This document shows, in pieces, positions 43,712-53,150 of a stretch of 64,000 nt of DNA. The translations under genes were made by a program, and so were the position numbers. A model generated the notes under the pieces. That model was not told the DNA's origin. It saw only the letters and a program-made list of their open reading frames with translations, and searched no databases. Numbering within the stretch: position 1 is the first letter of the stretch; each line of letters starts with the position of its first letter. The stretch is from Rhodobacteraceae bacterium EhC02 (lineage in GTDB: Bacteria; Pseudomonadota; Alphaproteobacteria; Rhodobacterales; Rhodobacteraceae), in assembly GCA_001650895.1 (NCBI GenBank), contig LXYH01000005.1, forward strand, positions 248,001 to 312,000, written 5' to 3'.

Positions 43712-44803
43712 ATGACCGATACCATTGCAGAGGTCTGCCTTTCGACGGCCGACCTGACCGGCGATATCGGCTTTTTCACCAAGCAGCTGGGGTTCCGGAT
43801 GGACATGATCTATCCCGCCGATGATCCCGCCGTGGCTGCTTTTTCGGGGCACGGTCTGCGGTTCCGGCTGGAGCGGTCGGATGCGCCGGCGGGCCAGTTG
43901 CGCCTGCTTTCCGATAGGCCCGCAGAACTCGCAGGGGGTGAAACCGCCCTGACCGCGCCGGGGGGGACGCGCGTCACCATCGCCGAACGCAACCCGCCGC
44001 TGGTCCTGCCACCCACGATCCACAGTTTCGTGGTGCGCCGCCTGGCCGATCAGGCCCCCTGGGTGATCGGGCGAGCAGGCATGCATTACCGCGACCTGAT
44101 CCCGGATCGGTTGGGCGGGTCGATCATCGCAAGCCACATCCGCATTCCCGATGGCGGACCGGTGCCCGACATGGTGCATTTCCACAAGGTGGGGTTTCAG
44201 CTGATCTTCTGCATCAACGGCTGGGTCGATGTGGTCTATGAGGATCAGGGCCCCCCGATCCGCCTGACGGCAGGCGATTGTTTCATCCAGCCGCCCGAAA
44301 TCCGCCACCGGGTACTTGAGGCCAGCGACGGGATCGAGGTGATCGAGATCGGTGTGCCCGCCGAACACGTCACCGCAATCGACCACGAGATGACCCTGCC
44401 CACGCCACATCTGCGCCCCGACCGCGAATGGCAGGGGCAGCGCTTCGTGCACAACGTGGCGCAGGGTGCTGCATGGCAGCCCTTCCGCATTCCCGGCTTC
44501 GTCGCCCGCGATACCACCATTGCCGCCAATACCCGCGACGTGGCCGGGGTGCAGGTGGCGCGGCCCGATGGCGGGCCGACCGCCTGGACATGGCATGACA
44601 GCGACATCCTGTTCACATTCGTGATGCAGGGCGGCATGCTGCTGGAAGGTGAGGAGCGTGACCCGTTCCGTCTTGAAGAAGGCGATGCCTTCGTGATCCC
44701 GCCGGGGATGCGGACACGCTATGCCGAGGCGACACGGGATCTGGAACTTCTCGAAGTGTCCCTGCCGGGTCGCTTTACCACCCATATCGGAGAGTCGACA
44801 TGA
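43712..44803 (+). CDS. VOC-cupin fusion protein at the head of the nucleoside-salvage operon
   Basis: A 363-residue protein. Residues about 1-105 resemble a VOC half-domain (EVCLSTADLTGDIGFFTKQLGFRMDM). Two cupin barrels follow, with PDMVHFHKVGFQ..INGWVDVVYEDQG..AGDCFIQPPEIRH in the first (given in pieces) and TWHDSDILFTFVMQGGMLL, EEGDAFVIPPGM in the second. His/Glu ligands suggest a metal site. Enzymatic role unknown. Its stop overlaps the cdd start, so it is translationally coupled to nucleoside catabolism. Confidence 0.75.
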   Translation: MTDTIAEVCLSTADLTGDIGFFTKQLGFRMDMIYPADDPAVAAFSGHGLRFRLERSDAPAGQLRLLSDRPAELAGGETALTAPGGTRVTIAERNPPLVLPPTIHSFVVRRLADQAPWVIGRAGMHYRDLIPDRLGGSIIASHIRIPDGGPVPDMVHFHKVGFQLIFCINGWVDVVYEDQGPPIRLTAGDCFIQPPEIRHRVLEASDGIEVIEIGVPAEHVTAIDHEMTLPTPHLRPDREWQGQRFVHNVAQGAAWQPFRIPGFVARDTTIAANTRDVAGVQVARPDGGPTAWTWHDSDILFTFVMQGGMLLEGEERDPFRLEEGDAFVIPPGMRTRYAEATRDLELLEVSLPGRFTTHIGEST

Positions 44804-45204
44804 CCTTGATGGACCAAGCCCGCGCCGTGCGCGAAAACGCCTATGTGCCCTATTCGCATTTCAAGGTAGGGGCGGCGATCCGCGCGGCATCCGGCATGGT
44901 CTATGTCGGTTGCAACGTGGAAAACGTGGCCTACCCGGAAGGCACCTGCGCCGAGGCGGGCGCGATTGCCGCCATGGTCGCTGCGGGCGAGACTGAACTG
45001 ACCGAGGTTGCCGTGATCGCGGATGGCGAACACCCCGTCACGCCCTGCGGTGGCTGCCGTCAGAAGCTGGCCGAGTTCGGGCGCGGCGCGGTGCCGGTCA
45101 CCATGTCCACGCTGGACGGGCAAGAGCTGCACATGACGCTGGCCGAGTTGCTGCCCGGTGCCTTCACCACGGCGCATATGACCCGCGCCGGAGGGGGCAC
45201 GTAG
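44800..45204 (+). CDS. cdd: Cytidine deaminase
   Basis: A 134-residue zinc enzyme converting cytidine and deoxycytidine to uridine and deoxyuridine. The active site is complete: NVENVAYPEGTCAEAGAI with the CAE motif and PCGGCRQKL with two zinc Cys. The length is that of the homotetrameric short class. ATG overlaps the previous stop (ATGA). deoA follows 5 bp downstream. Confidence 0.95.
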   Translation: MTLMDQARAVRENAYVPYSHFKVGAAIRAASGMVYVGCNVENVAYPEGTCAEAGAIAAMVAAGETELTEVAVIADGEHPVTPCGGCRQKLAEFGRGAVPVTMSTLDGQELHMTLAELLPGAFTTAHMTRAGGGT

Positions 45205-45208
45205 ACCC

Positions 45209-46516
45209 TTGGACGCCCGTCGCATCATCACCCGCTTGCGCGACCGCATGCCCCTGACCCGGGACGAGCTTGACTGGTTCGCGCGTGGTCTGGCGGATGG
45301 GACGGTATCGGACGCGCAGGCGGGGGCCTTCGCAATGGCCGCCTTGCTGAACGGGCTGGGCGATGAGGGCCGCGTGGCCCTGACCCTCGCGATGCGGGAT
45401 TCGGGACATGTGCTGGGCTGGGATCTGGACCGTCCGGTGCTGGACAAGCATTCGACGGGCGGGGTGGGCGATTGCGTCAGCCTGATCCTTGCGCCTGCGC
45501 TGGTGGCCTGTGGTGCCTGCGTGCCCATGATCTCGGGGCGCGGTCTTGGCCATACCGGCGGCACGCTGGACAAGATGGAGGCGATCCCCGGCCTGCGCAC
45601 CGATCTGGACGAGGGGCGCCTGCGCGCCGTGGTGGCGCAAGCCGGTTGCGCCATCGTCAGCGCCTCGTCGGCCATCGCGCCTGCGGACCGGCGGCTCTAT
45701 GCGATCCGCGACGTGACCGGCACGGTGGAAAGCCTTGATCTGATCACCGCCTCGATCCTGTCCAAGAAACTGGCCGCCGGGCTTGATGGCCTTGTGCTTG
45801 ACGTCAAGACCGGCAGCGGCGCCTTCATGACCACGCCCGATGCGGCCAAGGCACTGGCGCAGGCCCTGGTTGAGACGGCCAATGCCGCCGGTTGCCCCAC
45901 AACCGCGCTGATCACCGACATGAACCAGCCGCTGGCCCCTGATCTTGGCAACGCGCTTGAGGTGGCATCCGCGATGCGGGTGCTGACGGGGCAGGCGGCC
46001 GGGCGTTTGCTGGACGTGTCCGTGGCGCTGGGCGGTGCGGTGCTGGGCGGTGCGGGCCTTGCGGCGGATGCCGACACAGGCGCGCAGACGATCCGGGCCA
46101 GCATCGCCGATGGCCGCGCGGCCGAGGTGTTTGGCCGCATGGTTGCAGCACAGGGCGGGCCGACCCGCTTCGTGCAGGACTGGGCGCGCTTTCTGCCCGA
46201 GGCCAATGTGATCCGCGAGGTGAAGGCGCAGCGTTCCGGCTATGTCGCCGCGATGGACGGGCATGCGCTGGGCCTTTGCGTGGTCGAACTGGGCGGCGGG
46301 CGTCAGGTCGAAAGCGACCGTGTCGATCCCGCCGTGGGCCTGTCCGACATGGTGGAACTGGGCGTATGGGTCGAGGCGGGCCAACCGCTTGCACGTATCC
46401 ATGCAGGCCGACCCGAGGCCGCGCAGAACGCGATGACGCAAGTTCTGGGCGCGGTCACGATTGCGGATGATGCACCGGACCTGCCGCCCCTGATCCATGA
46501 CCGGGTGTCCCCGTGA
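45209..46516 (+). CDS. deoA: Thymidine phosphorylase
   Basis: A 435-residue nucleoside phosphorylase cleaving thymidine and deoxyuridine to base and deoxyribose-1-phosphate. Signature [34 protein letters not shown] and the [10 protein letters not shown] segment are present. It appears to start with TTG (45209), with GGAGGGGG about 12 bp upstream. No ATG gives a full-length N-terminus ([16 protein letters not shown]). The stop overlaps the deoB start. Confidence 0.94.
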   Translation: MDARRIITRLRDRMPLTRDELDWFARGLADGTVSDAQAGAFAMAALLNGLGDEGRVALTLAMRDSGHVLGWDLDRPVLDKHSTGGVGDCVSLILAPALVACGACVPMISGRGLGHTGGTLDKMEAIPGLRTDLDEGRLRAVVAQAGCAIVSASSAIAPADRRLYAIRDVTGTVESLDLITASILSKKLAAGLDGLVLDVKTGSGAFMTTPDAAKALAQALVETANAAGCPTTALITDMNQPLAPDLGNALEVASAMRVLTGQAAGRLLDVSVALGGAVLGGAGLAADADTGAQTIRASIADGRAAEVFGRMVAAQGGPTRFVQDWARFLPEANVIREVKAQRSGYVAAMDGHALGLCVVELGGGRQVESDRVDPAVGLSDMVELGVWVEAGQPLARIHAGRPEAAQNAMTQVLGAVTIADDAPDLPPLIHDRVSP

Positions 46517-47727
46517 CCCGCGCCTTTCTGGTGGTGATGGATTCGGTCGGCATCGGCGGCGCGCCGGATGCGGATCGCTTCTTCAACGGCGCGCGCCCCG
46601 ATACCGGCGCGAACACCCTTGGCCATATCGCGCAGGCCTGCGCCGAAGGGCAGGCGGATCAGGGGCGAAAAGGCCCGCTGCACCTGCCCACCCTCGACCG
46701 TCTGGGGCTGGGCGCGTCGCTGGAACTGGCCAGCGGCATGGCGCCGCCGCCGGGGTTGGGGGCTGTGCCGCAGGGGCGCTGGGGTGCGGCCACGGAAATC
46801 TCGAACGGCAAGGACACGCCGTCCGGGCATTGGGAACTGGCCGGTGTGCCGGTGCCATGGGACTGGCACTATTTCCCTGACACGCAACCTGCCTTTCCGC
46901 CCGACCTTTCTGCCCGGATCGCGGCGCTGGCGGGCACAGATGGCATTCTGGGCAATTGCCACGCCTCGGGCACGCAGATCATCGCCCGTCTGGGGGGCGA
47001 CCATATCCGCACCGGCTGGCCCATCTGCTATACTTCCGCCGATTCCGTCTTCCAGATCGCGGCGCATGAGGAACACTTCGGCCTCGACCGCCTGCATGGC
47101 CTGTGCCAGCGCGCCGCCCCGATCCTGCATGCCATGCGCGTGGGCCGCGTCATCGCGCGGCCTTTCATTGGCACCGAAGCCGGGGGTTTCACCCGCACCG
47201 CCAACCGCCATGACTACGCCATCGCCCCGCCATCCCCCACGCTCTGCGACTGGGCGCAGGCCGATGGCCGCCGCGTCCATGCGGTGGGCAAGATCGGGGA
47301 TATCTTCTCGATGTGGGGGATCGACGACGTGGCCAAGGGCGATGACGCCACGCTGATGCAGCATCTGGCACGGCTGGTCGATACGGCGGAAGACGGCAGC
47401 CTGACCTTCGCCAATCTGGTCGAATTCGACAGCCTTTATGGCCATCGCCGCGATGTGGCGGGTTATGCCGCGGCGCTGGAGCGGTTTGACGCTGCCCTTG
47501 GCCCGATCATCGCGAAACTGCGCCCCGGTGACATGATGGTGCTGACCGCCGATCACGGCAATGACCCCTCATGGACCGGCACTGATCACACCCGCGAACG
47601 CGTGCCTGTTCTGGTCGCGGGGCAGGGCGCGGGGCCGCTGGGCCATCTGGCCTTCACGGATGTTGCGGCCTCCATCGCCGCCCATCTGGGCCTGTCGCAA
47701 CGCGGACCGGGAAGGCCCTTTCCATGA
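46513..47727 (+). CDS. deoB: Phosphopentomutase
   Basis: A 404-residue alkaline-phosphatase-superfamily enzyme interconverting (deoxy)ribose-1-phosphate and -5-phosphate. Metal ligands are seen in [21 protein letters not shown]-like [19 protein letters not shown] and [14 protein letters not shown] start (46513) overlaps the deoA stop. It links the phosphorylase step to the pentose-phosphate pathway. Confidence 0.95.
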   Translation: MTRAFLVVMDSVGIGGAPDADRFFNGARPDTGANTLGHIAQACAEGQADQGRKGPLHLPTLDRLGLGASLELASGMAPPPGLGAVPQGRWGAATEISNGKDTPSGHWELAGVPVPWDWHYFPDTQPAFPPDLSARIAALAGTDGILGNCHASGTQIIARLGGDHIRTGWPICYTSADSVFQIAAHEEHFGLDRLHGLCQRAAPILHAMRVGRVIARPFIGTEAGGFTRTANRHDYAIAPPSPTLCDWAQADGRRVHAVGKIGDIFSMWGIDDVAKGDDATLMQHLARLVDTAEDGSLTFANLVEFDSLYGHRRDVAGYAAALERFDAALGPIIAKLRPGDMMVLTADHGNDPSWTGTDHTRERVPVLVAGQGAGPLGHLAFTDVAASIAAHLGLSQRGPGRPFP

Positions 47728-48722
47728 GCTGGCAATCCACCCCCAAGATCGAGCTGCACCTGCATCTTGAAGGTGCTGCCCCGCCTGACCTGATCCGCCG
47801 TCTGGCGCGCGAAAAATCGGTCGACATCGCCGGCATTTTCGACGAACGCGGGCACTATACCTTCGATGATTTCCCCCGTTTCCTGCAGGTCTACGAGGCC
47901 GCGACAAGCGTCCTCAAACGCCCCGAGGATTACGCCCGCCTGACCAGCGCCGTGCTGGAACAAAGCGCCGAAGACGGCGTGATCCATACCGAGGCCTTCC
48001 TCAGCCCCGATTTCTGCGGTGGTGGCGATCTTGCAGCGTGGCACGAATACCTGCACGCGATCCGCGAAGCTGCGGACAAGGCCGAAACGCAGCATGGCAT
48101 CACCATGCGCGGCATCGTCACCTGCATCCGCCATTTCGGCCCCTATACCGCGCGCCAGATCGCCCGCTGTGCCGCGGAAACCGCAGGTGACTGGATCACC
48201 GGTTTCGGCATGGGCGGGAACGAGACCATGGGCAAACAAGGCGATTTCGCATGGTCCTTCGACTGTGCGCGCGAAGCGGGGTTGCAACTGACCACCCACG
48301 CCGGCGAATTCGCAGGGCCCGCGTCGATCCGCCAGGCGCTGGACGATCTGCGCGTCACCCGCATCGGCCACGGCGTGCGCGCCATCGAAGACCCCGCCCT
48401 GATGGACCGGCTGGCCGAGGCGGGCACCGTGCTCGAGGTCTGCCCCGGATCGAACATCGCGCTGGGCCTTTATGCCGATTGGCGGGCTCATCCCATTGCG
48501 AAACTGCGCGATGCAGGGGTAAAGGTGACGGTGTCCACCGACGATCCGCCCTTTTTCCGCACCACGATGACGCGGGAATACCAGGGGCTGGAGCGCGCCT
48601 TCGGCTGGGACGAGGATGATTTCGCCGTGCTCAACGGCACGGCACTGGATGCGGCCTTCTGCGATGCCGCTTTGAAAGACCGCCTGCGGGACAGGCTGAA
48701 GACAGGAACGGAACCGACATGA
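47724..48722 (+). CDS. add: Adenosine deaminase
   Basis: A 332-residue TIM-barrel zinc deaminase. It shows [14 protein letters not shown] at the N-terminus, [10 protein letters not shown] with the catalytic Glu region, RIGHGVRAI and VSTDDPPFF with the zinc/catalytic Asp pair. Substrate is adenosine/deoxyadenosine by family; adenine deaminase-type activity is a possible alternative among close relatives. The start overlaps the deoB stop and its own stop overlaps upp (both ATGA), so the operon is tightly coupled. Confidence 0.92.
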   Translation: MSWQSTPKIELHLHLEGAAPPDLIRRLAREKSVDIAGIFDERGHYTFDDFPRFLQVYEAATSVLKRPEDYARLTSAVLEQSAEDGVIHTEAFLSPDFCGGGDLAAWHEYLHAIREAADKAETQHGITMRGIVTCIRHFGPYTARQIARCAAETAGDWITGFGMGGNETMGKQGDFAWSFDCAREAGLQLTTHAGEFAGPASIRQALDDLRVTRIGHGVRAIEDPALMDRLAEAGTVLEVCPGSNIALGLYADWRAHPIAKLRDAGVKVTVSTDDPPFFRTTMTREYQGLERAFGWDEDDFAVLNGTALDAAFCDAALKDRLRDRLKTGTEPT

Positions 48723-49351
48723 CCGACCATCTGACCATCGTCACCCACCCGCTGGTGCAGCACAAGCTGACGCTGATGCGCGACAAGAGCACCTCCACCG
48801 GCGAATTCCGCGCGCTGCTGCGCGAAATCTCGGCCCTGCTGGCCTATGAGGTCACGCGCGAGTTGGAACTGACAACGCGCGCCATTGAAACGCCGATGCA
48901 GGAAATGGACGCGCCGGTGCTGAAGGGCAAGAAACTGGCGCTGGTGTCGATCCTGCGGGCGGGCAACGGCCTGCTGGACGGGGTTCTGGAATTGATCCCC
49001 TCGGCACGTGTCGGTTTTGTGGGCCTCTACCGCGACGAGGCCACGCTGAAGCCCGTCCAATACTATTGCAAACTGCCCGAAGGGCTTGAGGATCGTCTGG
49101 TGATCGTGGTCGATCCGATGCTGGCCACGGGCAATTCCTCGGCCGCCGCCGTTGACCTGCTCAAGGCGGCAGGGGCCACGAATATCCGTTTCATGTGCCT
49201 GCTGGCCGCCCCCGAAGGTGTTGCCCGCATGAAAGAGGCGCACCCCGATGTTCCCATCGTCACGGCAGCGCTGGACAAGCGCCTGAATGACAAAGGTTAT
49301 ATCCTGCCGGGACTAGGTGATGCGGGTGACCGCATGTTTGGCACTAAATAA
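48719..49351 (+). CDS. upp: Uracil phosphoribosyltransferase
   Basis: A 210-residue PRTase salvaging uracil to UMP. It shows the PRPP-binding loop [26 protein letters not shown] and the uracil-binding C-terminus [17 protein letters not shown]. Length and family N-terminus ([19 protein letters not shown]) are normal. It closes the cdd-deoA-deoB-add-upp unit, which takes nucleosides to uracil salvage and ribose phosphates. Confidence 0.96.
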   Translation: MTDHLTIVTHPLVQHKLTLMRDKSTSTGEFRALLREISALLAYEVTRELELTTRAIETPMQEMDAPVLKGKKLALVSILRAGNGLLDGVLELIPSARVGFVGLYRDEATLKPVQYYCKLPEGLEDRLVIVVDPMLATGNSSAAAVDLLKAAGATNIRFMCLLAAPEGVARMKEAHPDVPIVTAALDKRLNDKGYILPGLGDAGDRMFGTK

Positions 49352-49402
49352 GCCATCCACCCTTTACGCGCGTTTCCGATTCAGGCACAGTGCGTCCACG
49401 CT

Positions 49403-50785
49403 ATGTTGGGGGCGCTTATGATGTCTGTACGGGTTTTTTCGATGGTGGCGTTGATCGCTGCCGCAACCGCAACCTGGGTTCTGCCGGTCGACGCGCAGAC
49501 GACCCGGTTTCGCGAACCGGCCGAATTTCCGCCGGCCTCTTTCACCGGAACGCAGTATGTGGACAGCCGTGGCTGCATCTTCGTGCGGGCGGGTGTGGCC
49601 GGGACCACAAGATGGGTGCCGCGTGTCACGTCGAACCGTCAGAACCTTTGCGGCGCGCAGCCGACCTTTGCGAACGGAGCGCCTGCCAGCGCCGCTACGA
49701 CAGCGCAAGCTGCATTGCCGCCCAGTGCCACGCTGATCACCGCGCCGCCGGTTGCGGCAGCAGGCGCCGCCGCGTCCACCCCGCCGGTTGCGGCGGCGGT
49801 CCGTCCGGTACAGCGCCCTGCCGCCGCCCGCGTCGAACCCGCGGCCCCGCCAAGGCCAGCAGCGCGTGTGAATGCACGCGTCTCGCCGCAGCCGCCCGTC
49901 GTGGCGCAGCGGCCGGGCGCGCCGATGCGCACAATTGCCGCGATCACGACCCCTCCCACGCTGAACAGGGTGCCGCAGACGGTCGCAGCCCGTCCTGTCG
50001 CGGGACAGCTGGCATCCGCCACCACCCGCTGCGCGGCAGGGGTGCGCTGCGGACCGCAGACACAGGACCCGATCAGTCGCGCCGACGGTACCGGACGGCG
50101 CGTCGATGCACCGGTCATCACCCTGACACGCCGCGAACAGGCAAGGCTGGACCCGCAGACGCGCATCGTGCCGCGCCACGTGGCCGAGGCGCAGGCCAAT
50201 GCCGCAAGCGCCGCGGTCGTGCCGCCGGGCTACCGTCCTGCCTGGCAGGATGACCGGCTCAACCCTTACCGCGCGCAAGGCACGGTGGCAGGCAAGGCCG
50301 CGATGGATCTGGTCTGGACCCAGACCGTGCCGCGCCGCCTGATCGATCGGCGCAGCGGGCGCGACATGACGGCCTTTAATCCGAACCTTGTCTATCCCTA
50401 TACCGATCTGGCAACCCAGGTGCGCGCCGCCGTGCCGGCGGGCCATCGCATCACCGTATCGACAAGTGGCACGCAGAAGGCCAAGCCGCAGCGGCAGGTT
50501 GCCCAAGCGCCGCGCCTGTCCACCCGCGCGGCCCCGCCACCGGCGCCCAAGGCTGTGACCGGCCGCTTCGTGCAGGTGGGCGCCTTTGCCGATCCCGCCA
50601 ATGCAGATCGCACGATCCGCCGACTTCAGGCGGCAGGTCTGCCGGTCAGCATCCAGCGCAGCAGCAGCAAGGGCAAACCGGTGCAGGTGATCCTTGCCGG
50701 GCCCTTCGGCAATGCCGCGGCCTTGTCCCAGGGGCTGGGGGCTGCGCGGGCGGCGGGCTTTCGCGATGCCTTTGCCCGGAACTGA
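49403..50785 (+). CDS. SPOR-domain envelope protein
   Basis: A 460-residue protein with a signal peptide (about residues 6-31, ending VDAQT). A short domain with two Cys (DSRGCIFVRAG, NLCGAQPTF) follows, then a long Ala/Pro-rich linker (about 95-260). The C-terminal SPOR domain (about 385-460) shows FVQVGAFADPANADRTIRRLQAAG and KPVQVILAGPF. SPOR domains bind denuded septal peptidoglycan, so a cell-division or envelope role is likely. ATG 49418 or 49421 are alternative starts. Confidence 0.85.
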   Translation: MLGALMMSVRVFSMVALIAAATATWVLPVDAQTTRFREPAEFPPASFTGTQYVDSRGCIFVRAGVAGTTRWVPRVTSNRQNLCGAQPTFANGAPASAATTAQAALPPSATLITAPPVAAAGAAASTPPVAAAVRPVQRPAAARVEPAAPPRPAARVNARVSPQPPVVAQRPGAPMRTIAAITTPPTLNRVPQTVAARPVAGQLASATTRCAAGVRCGPQTQDPISRADGTGRRVDAPVITLTRREQARLDPQTRIVPRHVAEAQANAASAAVVPPGYRPAWQDDRLNPYRAQGTVAGKAAMDLVWTQTVPRRLIDRRSGRDMTAFNPNLVYPYTDLATQVRAAVPAGHRITVSTSGTQKAKPQRQVAQAPRLSTRAAPPPAPKAVTGRFVQVGAFADPANADRTIRRLQAAGLPVSIQRSSSKGKPVQVILAGPFGNAAALSQGLGAARAAGFRDAFARN

Positions 50786-50788
50786 GGT

Positions 50789-51817
50789 CTAGCCGCCGCA
50801 GATCGCCTGCAGCCGAAGCCAGTCGCCATCCGACATCAGGGGCTGCGGCGGCGCGCTGGCGAAGGGATCGGCCTCGATCAGGGCCAGGGTCTTTTCGCCG
50901 GTGGAGTCCAGCGCATAGGCATAGGGCGTCGCCCGCACGGACAGCCGCTGGAACCCTTCTTTCAACACGTCATCCGTCAGGGGCAGGGGCGGCGCAGTCA
51001 GCAGCGTCTCGGCATAGGCGCGCAGCGTGTCATCGGGCAGGGAGCCGGTCGTCAGCAGGCGGAAGCTGGCCATGATCCCGCCCCAGTCCAGCAGGCGGCC
51101 CAAAGGATCGCTGGCTTCCGCGCGCAACTGTTCGGCGATGATGTAGCCCGCCAGCACATCGGGTTCCTCGTAGCTTTCGACAAGGCCGCGCCCGATCAGC
51201 AGGATGCGGCCGGGCAGGCGCACGGTGTCGCGCACGCCGCTGCGGAAGACGATCAGCGCATTGCGCTGCCCCGAGGCTTCGGGCAGGCGGGCCGACAGCT
51301 TCTGCAGGACCTGCAGCCCCTCGGGGGCGACACAGGGCAGGCCGGTCACCCGTTCCAGATGGGTCATCAGGGTGCGGCCCAGATCCTCGCGCTTCACATC
51401 TGGCACGACCGTGAGTGTGTGATCGCGCAGCGCGCCGGGCAGCCAGAACACCGCCAGCAGGGCCAGGGCGGCAATCGAAGAGGCAAGGCCGATCCCGCGC
51501 AACCGACCGGGGCGGGGGCGGCGGCGCTCGACCGCGGTGCGCAGCTTTTCGATGGCGGCGATCATCGCGGCCTCGTCGGCGGCGAGTTCGAGGGTTTCGC
51601 TGGGATCGCCCTCGGGGTGGTAGATCGCGGGGGTCTCGTCAGGGTTGGCGCGGGCGATGGCAGCCAGCGACCAATGGGTCAGGGGGCGGTCGGTCAGGTC
51701 GGAAATCACCAGCGTCGCCTCGCCGATGGAGACGATCACCTCGCGCCGCTGCTCCTCGGGTTTGGCCCGCCAGAGGGCGGAGGCCTCGAGCCGTTGATAC
51801 TCCTGCAATGCGGTCAT
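50789..51817 (-). CDS. Unknown membrane-anchored protein conserved in Rhodobacteraceae
   Basis: A 342-residue protein not assigned to a named family. An N-terminal cytoplasmic part (about 1-105) precedes one membrane helix (about 108-128). A C-terminal globular region of ~210 residues carries LPCVAPEGLQVLQKLSARLP and LPGRILLIGRGLVESYEEPDVLAGYIIAEQLRAE (in part). The latter recalls a degenerate M48-peptidase helix without HExxH, but this is only a resemblance. It converges on the SPOR gene by 3 bp. A TGTCCC-N5-GGGACA palindrome lies ~80 bp upstream. Confidence 0.65.
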   Translation of the reverse strand: MTALQEYQRLEASALWRAKPEEQRREVIVSIGEATLVISDLTDRPLTHWSLAAIARANPDETPAIYHPEGDPSETLELAADEAAMIAAIEKLRTAVERRRPRPGRLRGIGLASSIAALALLAVFWLPGALRDHTLTVVPDVKREDLGRTLMTHLERVTGLPCVAPEGLQVLQKLSARLPEASGQRNALIVFRSGVRDTVRLPGRILLIGRGLVESYEEPDVLAGYIIAEQLRAEASDPLGRLLDWGGIMASFRLLTTGSLPDDTLRAYAETLLTAPPLPLTDDVLKEGFQRLSVRATPYAYALDSTGEKTLALIEADPFASAPPQPLMSDGDWLRLQAICGG

Positions 51818-51895
51818 GGATGGGGCTGCCCTGCCTCTGTTTAGGGGAGTTTAGCATGAGGTGGGCCGGGGTGGTAGAGGCATGGGGCCGGGGGC

Positions 51896-51912
51896 TGTCC
51901 CATGATGGGACA
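51896..51912. promoter_or_regulatory. Palindrome TGTCCC-N5-GGGACA, second copy
   Basis: TGTCCCAT-G-ATGGGACA (51896-51912) matches the core and spacing of the palindrome at 9901-9921. It lies about 80-95 bp before the minus-strand gene starting at 51817. It is followed on the plus strand by TTTTT, so a terminator role is also possible. Confidence 0.5.
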
Positions 51913-52176
51913 TTTTTGGGGTTGTTTGGAATCAAGGGGTTGTGGGGAGGCGTTAGGGGGAATTTAACGGTTGGGGGGAGTTTCCCGATAGGTTGAACAA
52001 AGCCTCGACTGCCTGTGTCTTCTATCAGAATGACAGCATCTGTGGCGCCGTCGGCAGTACGTGAACAGCCTCTAGGAGGCGCGTTGAATGCGTTTATGAT
52101 TGCTGCATTGGTTTTGGCTGCTCCATATAATCACCATAAAGTTGTTTTAATAAATTCTTTTCTATTGAGAGGATTC
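51913..52176. other. G-run tract and transition into an AT-richer island
   Basis: From 51918 to about 51980 several G4-G6 runs lie on the plus strand within a T-rich context, capable in principle of G-quadruplex formation. Beyond ~52080 the base composition becomes markedly AT-richer (runs such as TTTTAATAAATTC). An open frame from 52015 leads into the thermonuclease remnant, but before 52177 it shows no family similarity that I can see. Confidence 0.4.
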
Positions 52177-52314
52177 GTGTTGCTGAGAAATATTCTGCGA
52201 GCGTTATTCGGAAACCGCTCGGCACGTGAGAACAAAGCCGGTCTGAAGATAGTTCACGAAGAGCGATTTGTACGCAACCGGCCGAACAAGCAAGGGTATA
52301 GCCGAAGCAAGTAG
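52177..52314 (+). pseudogene. Probable N-terminal fragment of the thermonuclease gene, out of frame with the rest
   Basis: A GTG at 52177 with GAGAGGA upstream encodes about 45 residues (VLLRNILRALFGN, then basic sequence), ending at a TAG at 52312. N-termini of this type occur in longer Rhodobacteraceae thermonuclease-family proteins. The continuation KQVEVSVVREVVEVEV is found in another frame from 52302. A one-base deletion near 52302-52311 would explain the break. Either the gene is decayed or the sequence carries an indel. Confidence 0.45.
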
Positions 52315-52382
52315 AGGTCTCTGTTGTAAGGGAAGTTGTCGAAGTTGAGGTTTGTGAACAGAGCGAGTCACTCGTTCAAACC

Positions 52383-52760
52383 TTGTCAGGTATTTGCTAC
52401 GTGGTGGATGGCGACACAATCAGGATTGGCAACACAAGCTTGCGATTGGCTGGGATTGATGCCCCTGAGTTGGATCATCCTTGGGGACAAAAAGCGAAAT
52501 GGGAATTGGTGAAATTGTGCAAAGGCAACATTATCACGGCAAAAATCGAACCAGAGATGTCCTATGATCGCTTGGTTGCAACTTGTTTTCTTCCTGATGG
52601 TCGAGACTTGAGTGCGGAAATGGTGCGTATAGGGTACGCGATAGATTGGCCAAAGTTTTCTGGCGGCAAATATGCGCATCTTGAGCCAGAGGGTGTGCGC
52701 AAGAAACATTGGAAAGCTGCAGCAAGGCAACGCGGTCATATGCATATTTTCAATAAGTGA
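52383..52760 (+). CDS. Thermonuclease (SNase-fold) family protein
   Basis: A frame of 125 residues from TTG 52383, with an SNase core: YVVDGDTIRIGNTSLRLAGI, DAPELDHPWGQKAKWEL, YDRLVATCFLPDGRDL and EMVRIGYAIDWPKF. The DGDT Asp, the Arg in RLAGID and the Asp in YDR fit the Ca2+/catalytic layout of micrococcal nuclease. The open frame extends back to 52302 without an ATG or GTG, and an apparent N-terminus lies in another frame (52177-52314). AT-richer codons than the surroundings suggest acquisition by transfer. Confidence 0.7.
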   Translation: MSGICYVVDGDTIRIGNTSLRLAGIDAPELDHPWGQKAKWELVKLCKGNIITAKIEPEMSYDRLVATCFLPDGRDLSAEMVRIGYAIDWPKFSGGKYAHLEPEGVRKKHWKAAARQRGHMHIFNK

Positions 52761-52858
52761 ACTCCAAAGTTGGATGGATTTTGGCGCGCCATTGGATTTG
52801 CGCTGCCCGCGCGGAACAAGGCGCGTAGCGCCGCCGCGCGATCGCCGACCCGCCCCCT

Positions 52859-53110
52859 GGGGCGGCGATTTTGCGAGGGTTGTGGGTTGAACTGAGGGCC
52901 GAGGACCGGGCGGGGATAAAGTGCGCTGAACTGTCGTTTCATCGCCACCCCGCGGGTCGGCGACCGCGCGGCTTGGGGCGAGATGGGGCGGCGATTTTGC
53001 GACCGTGGTGCATAGAACCGAGGTCGGATGACCGGGCGGGGATAAGCTGCGCCGAACTGTTGGCGGCTCGCCACCCCGCGGGTCGGCGAGCGCGCTGATT
53101 GTGGCGCGGT
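52859..53110. repeat. Tandem 126-bp imperfect direct repeat (two units plus a partial third)
   Basis: GGGGCGGCGATTTTGCGA starts at 52859 and again at 52985. CACCCCGCGGGTCGGCGA recurs with the same 126-bp offset (from 52946 and 53072). A truncated third copy (GGGTCGGCGACGGCGCGG) lies near 53116. The 126-bp period equals 42 codons, and the minus strand stays open, but no RBS or known protein supports coding. The whole interval 52761-53150 has no other gene. Confidence 0.75.
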
Positions 53111-53150
53111 TGCGGGTCGGCGACGGCGCGGGGAGCGAGGGGTTACCCCC

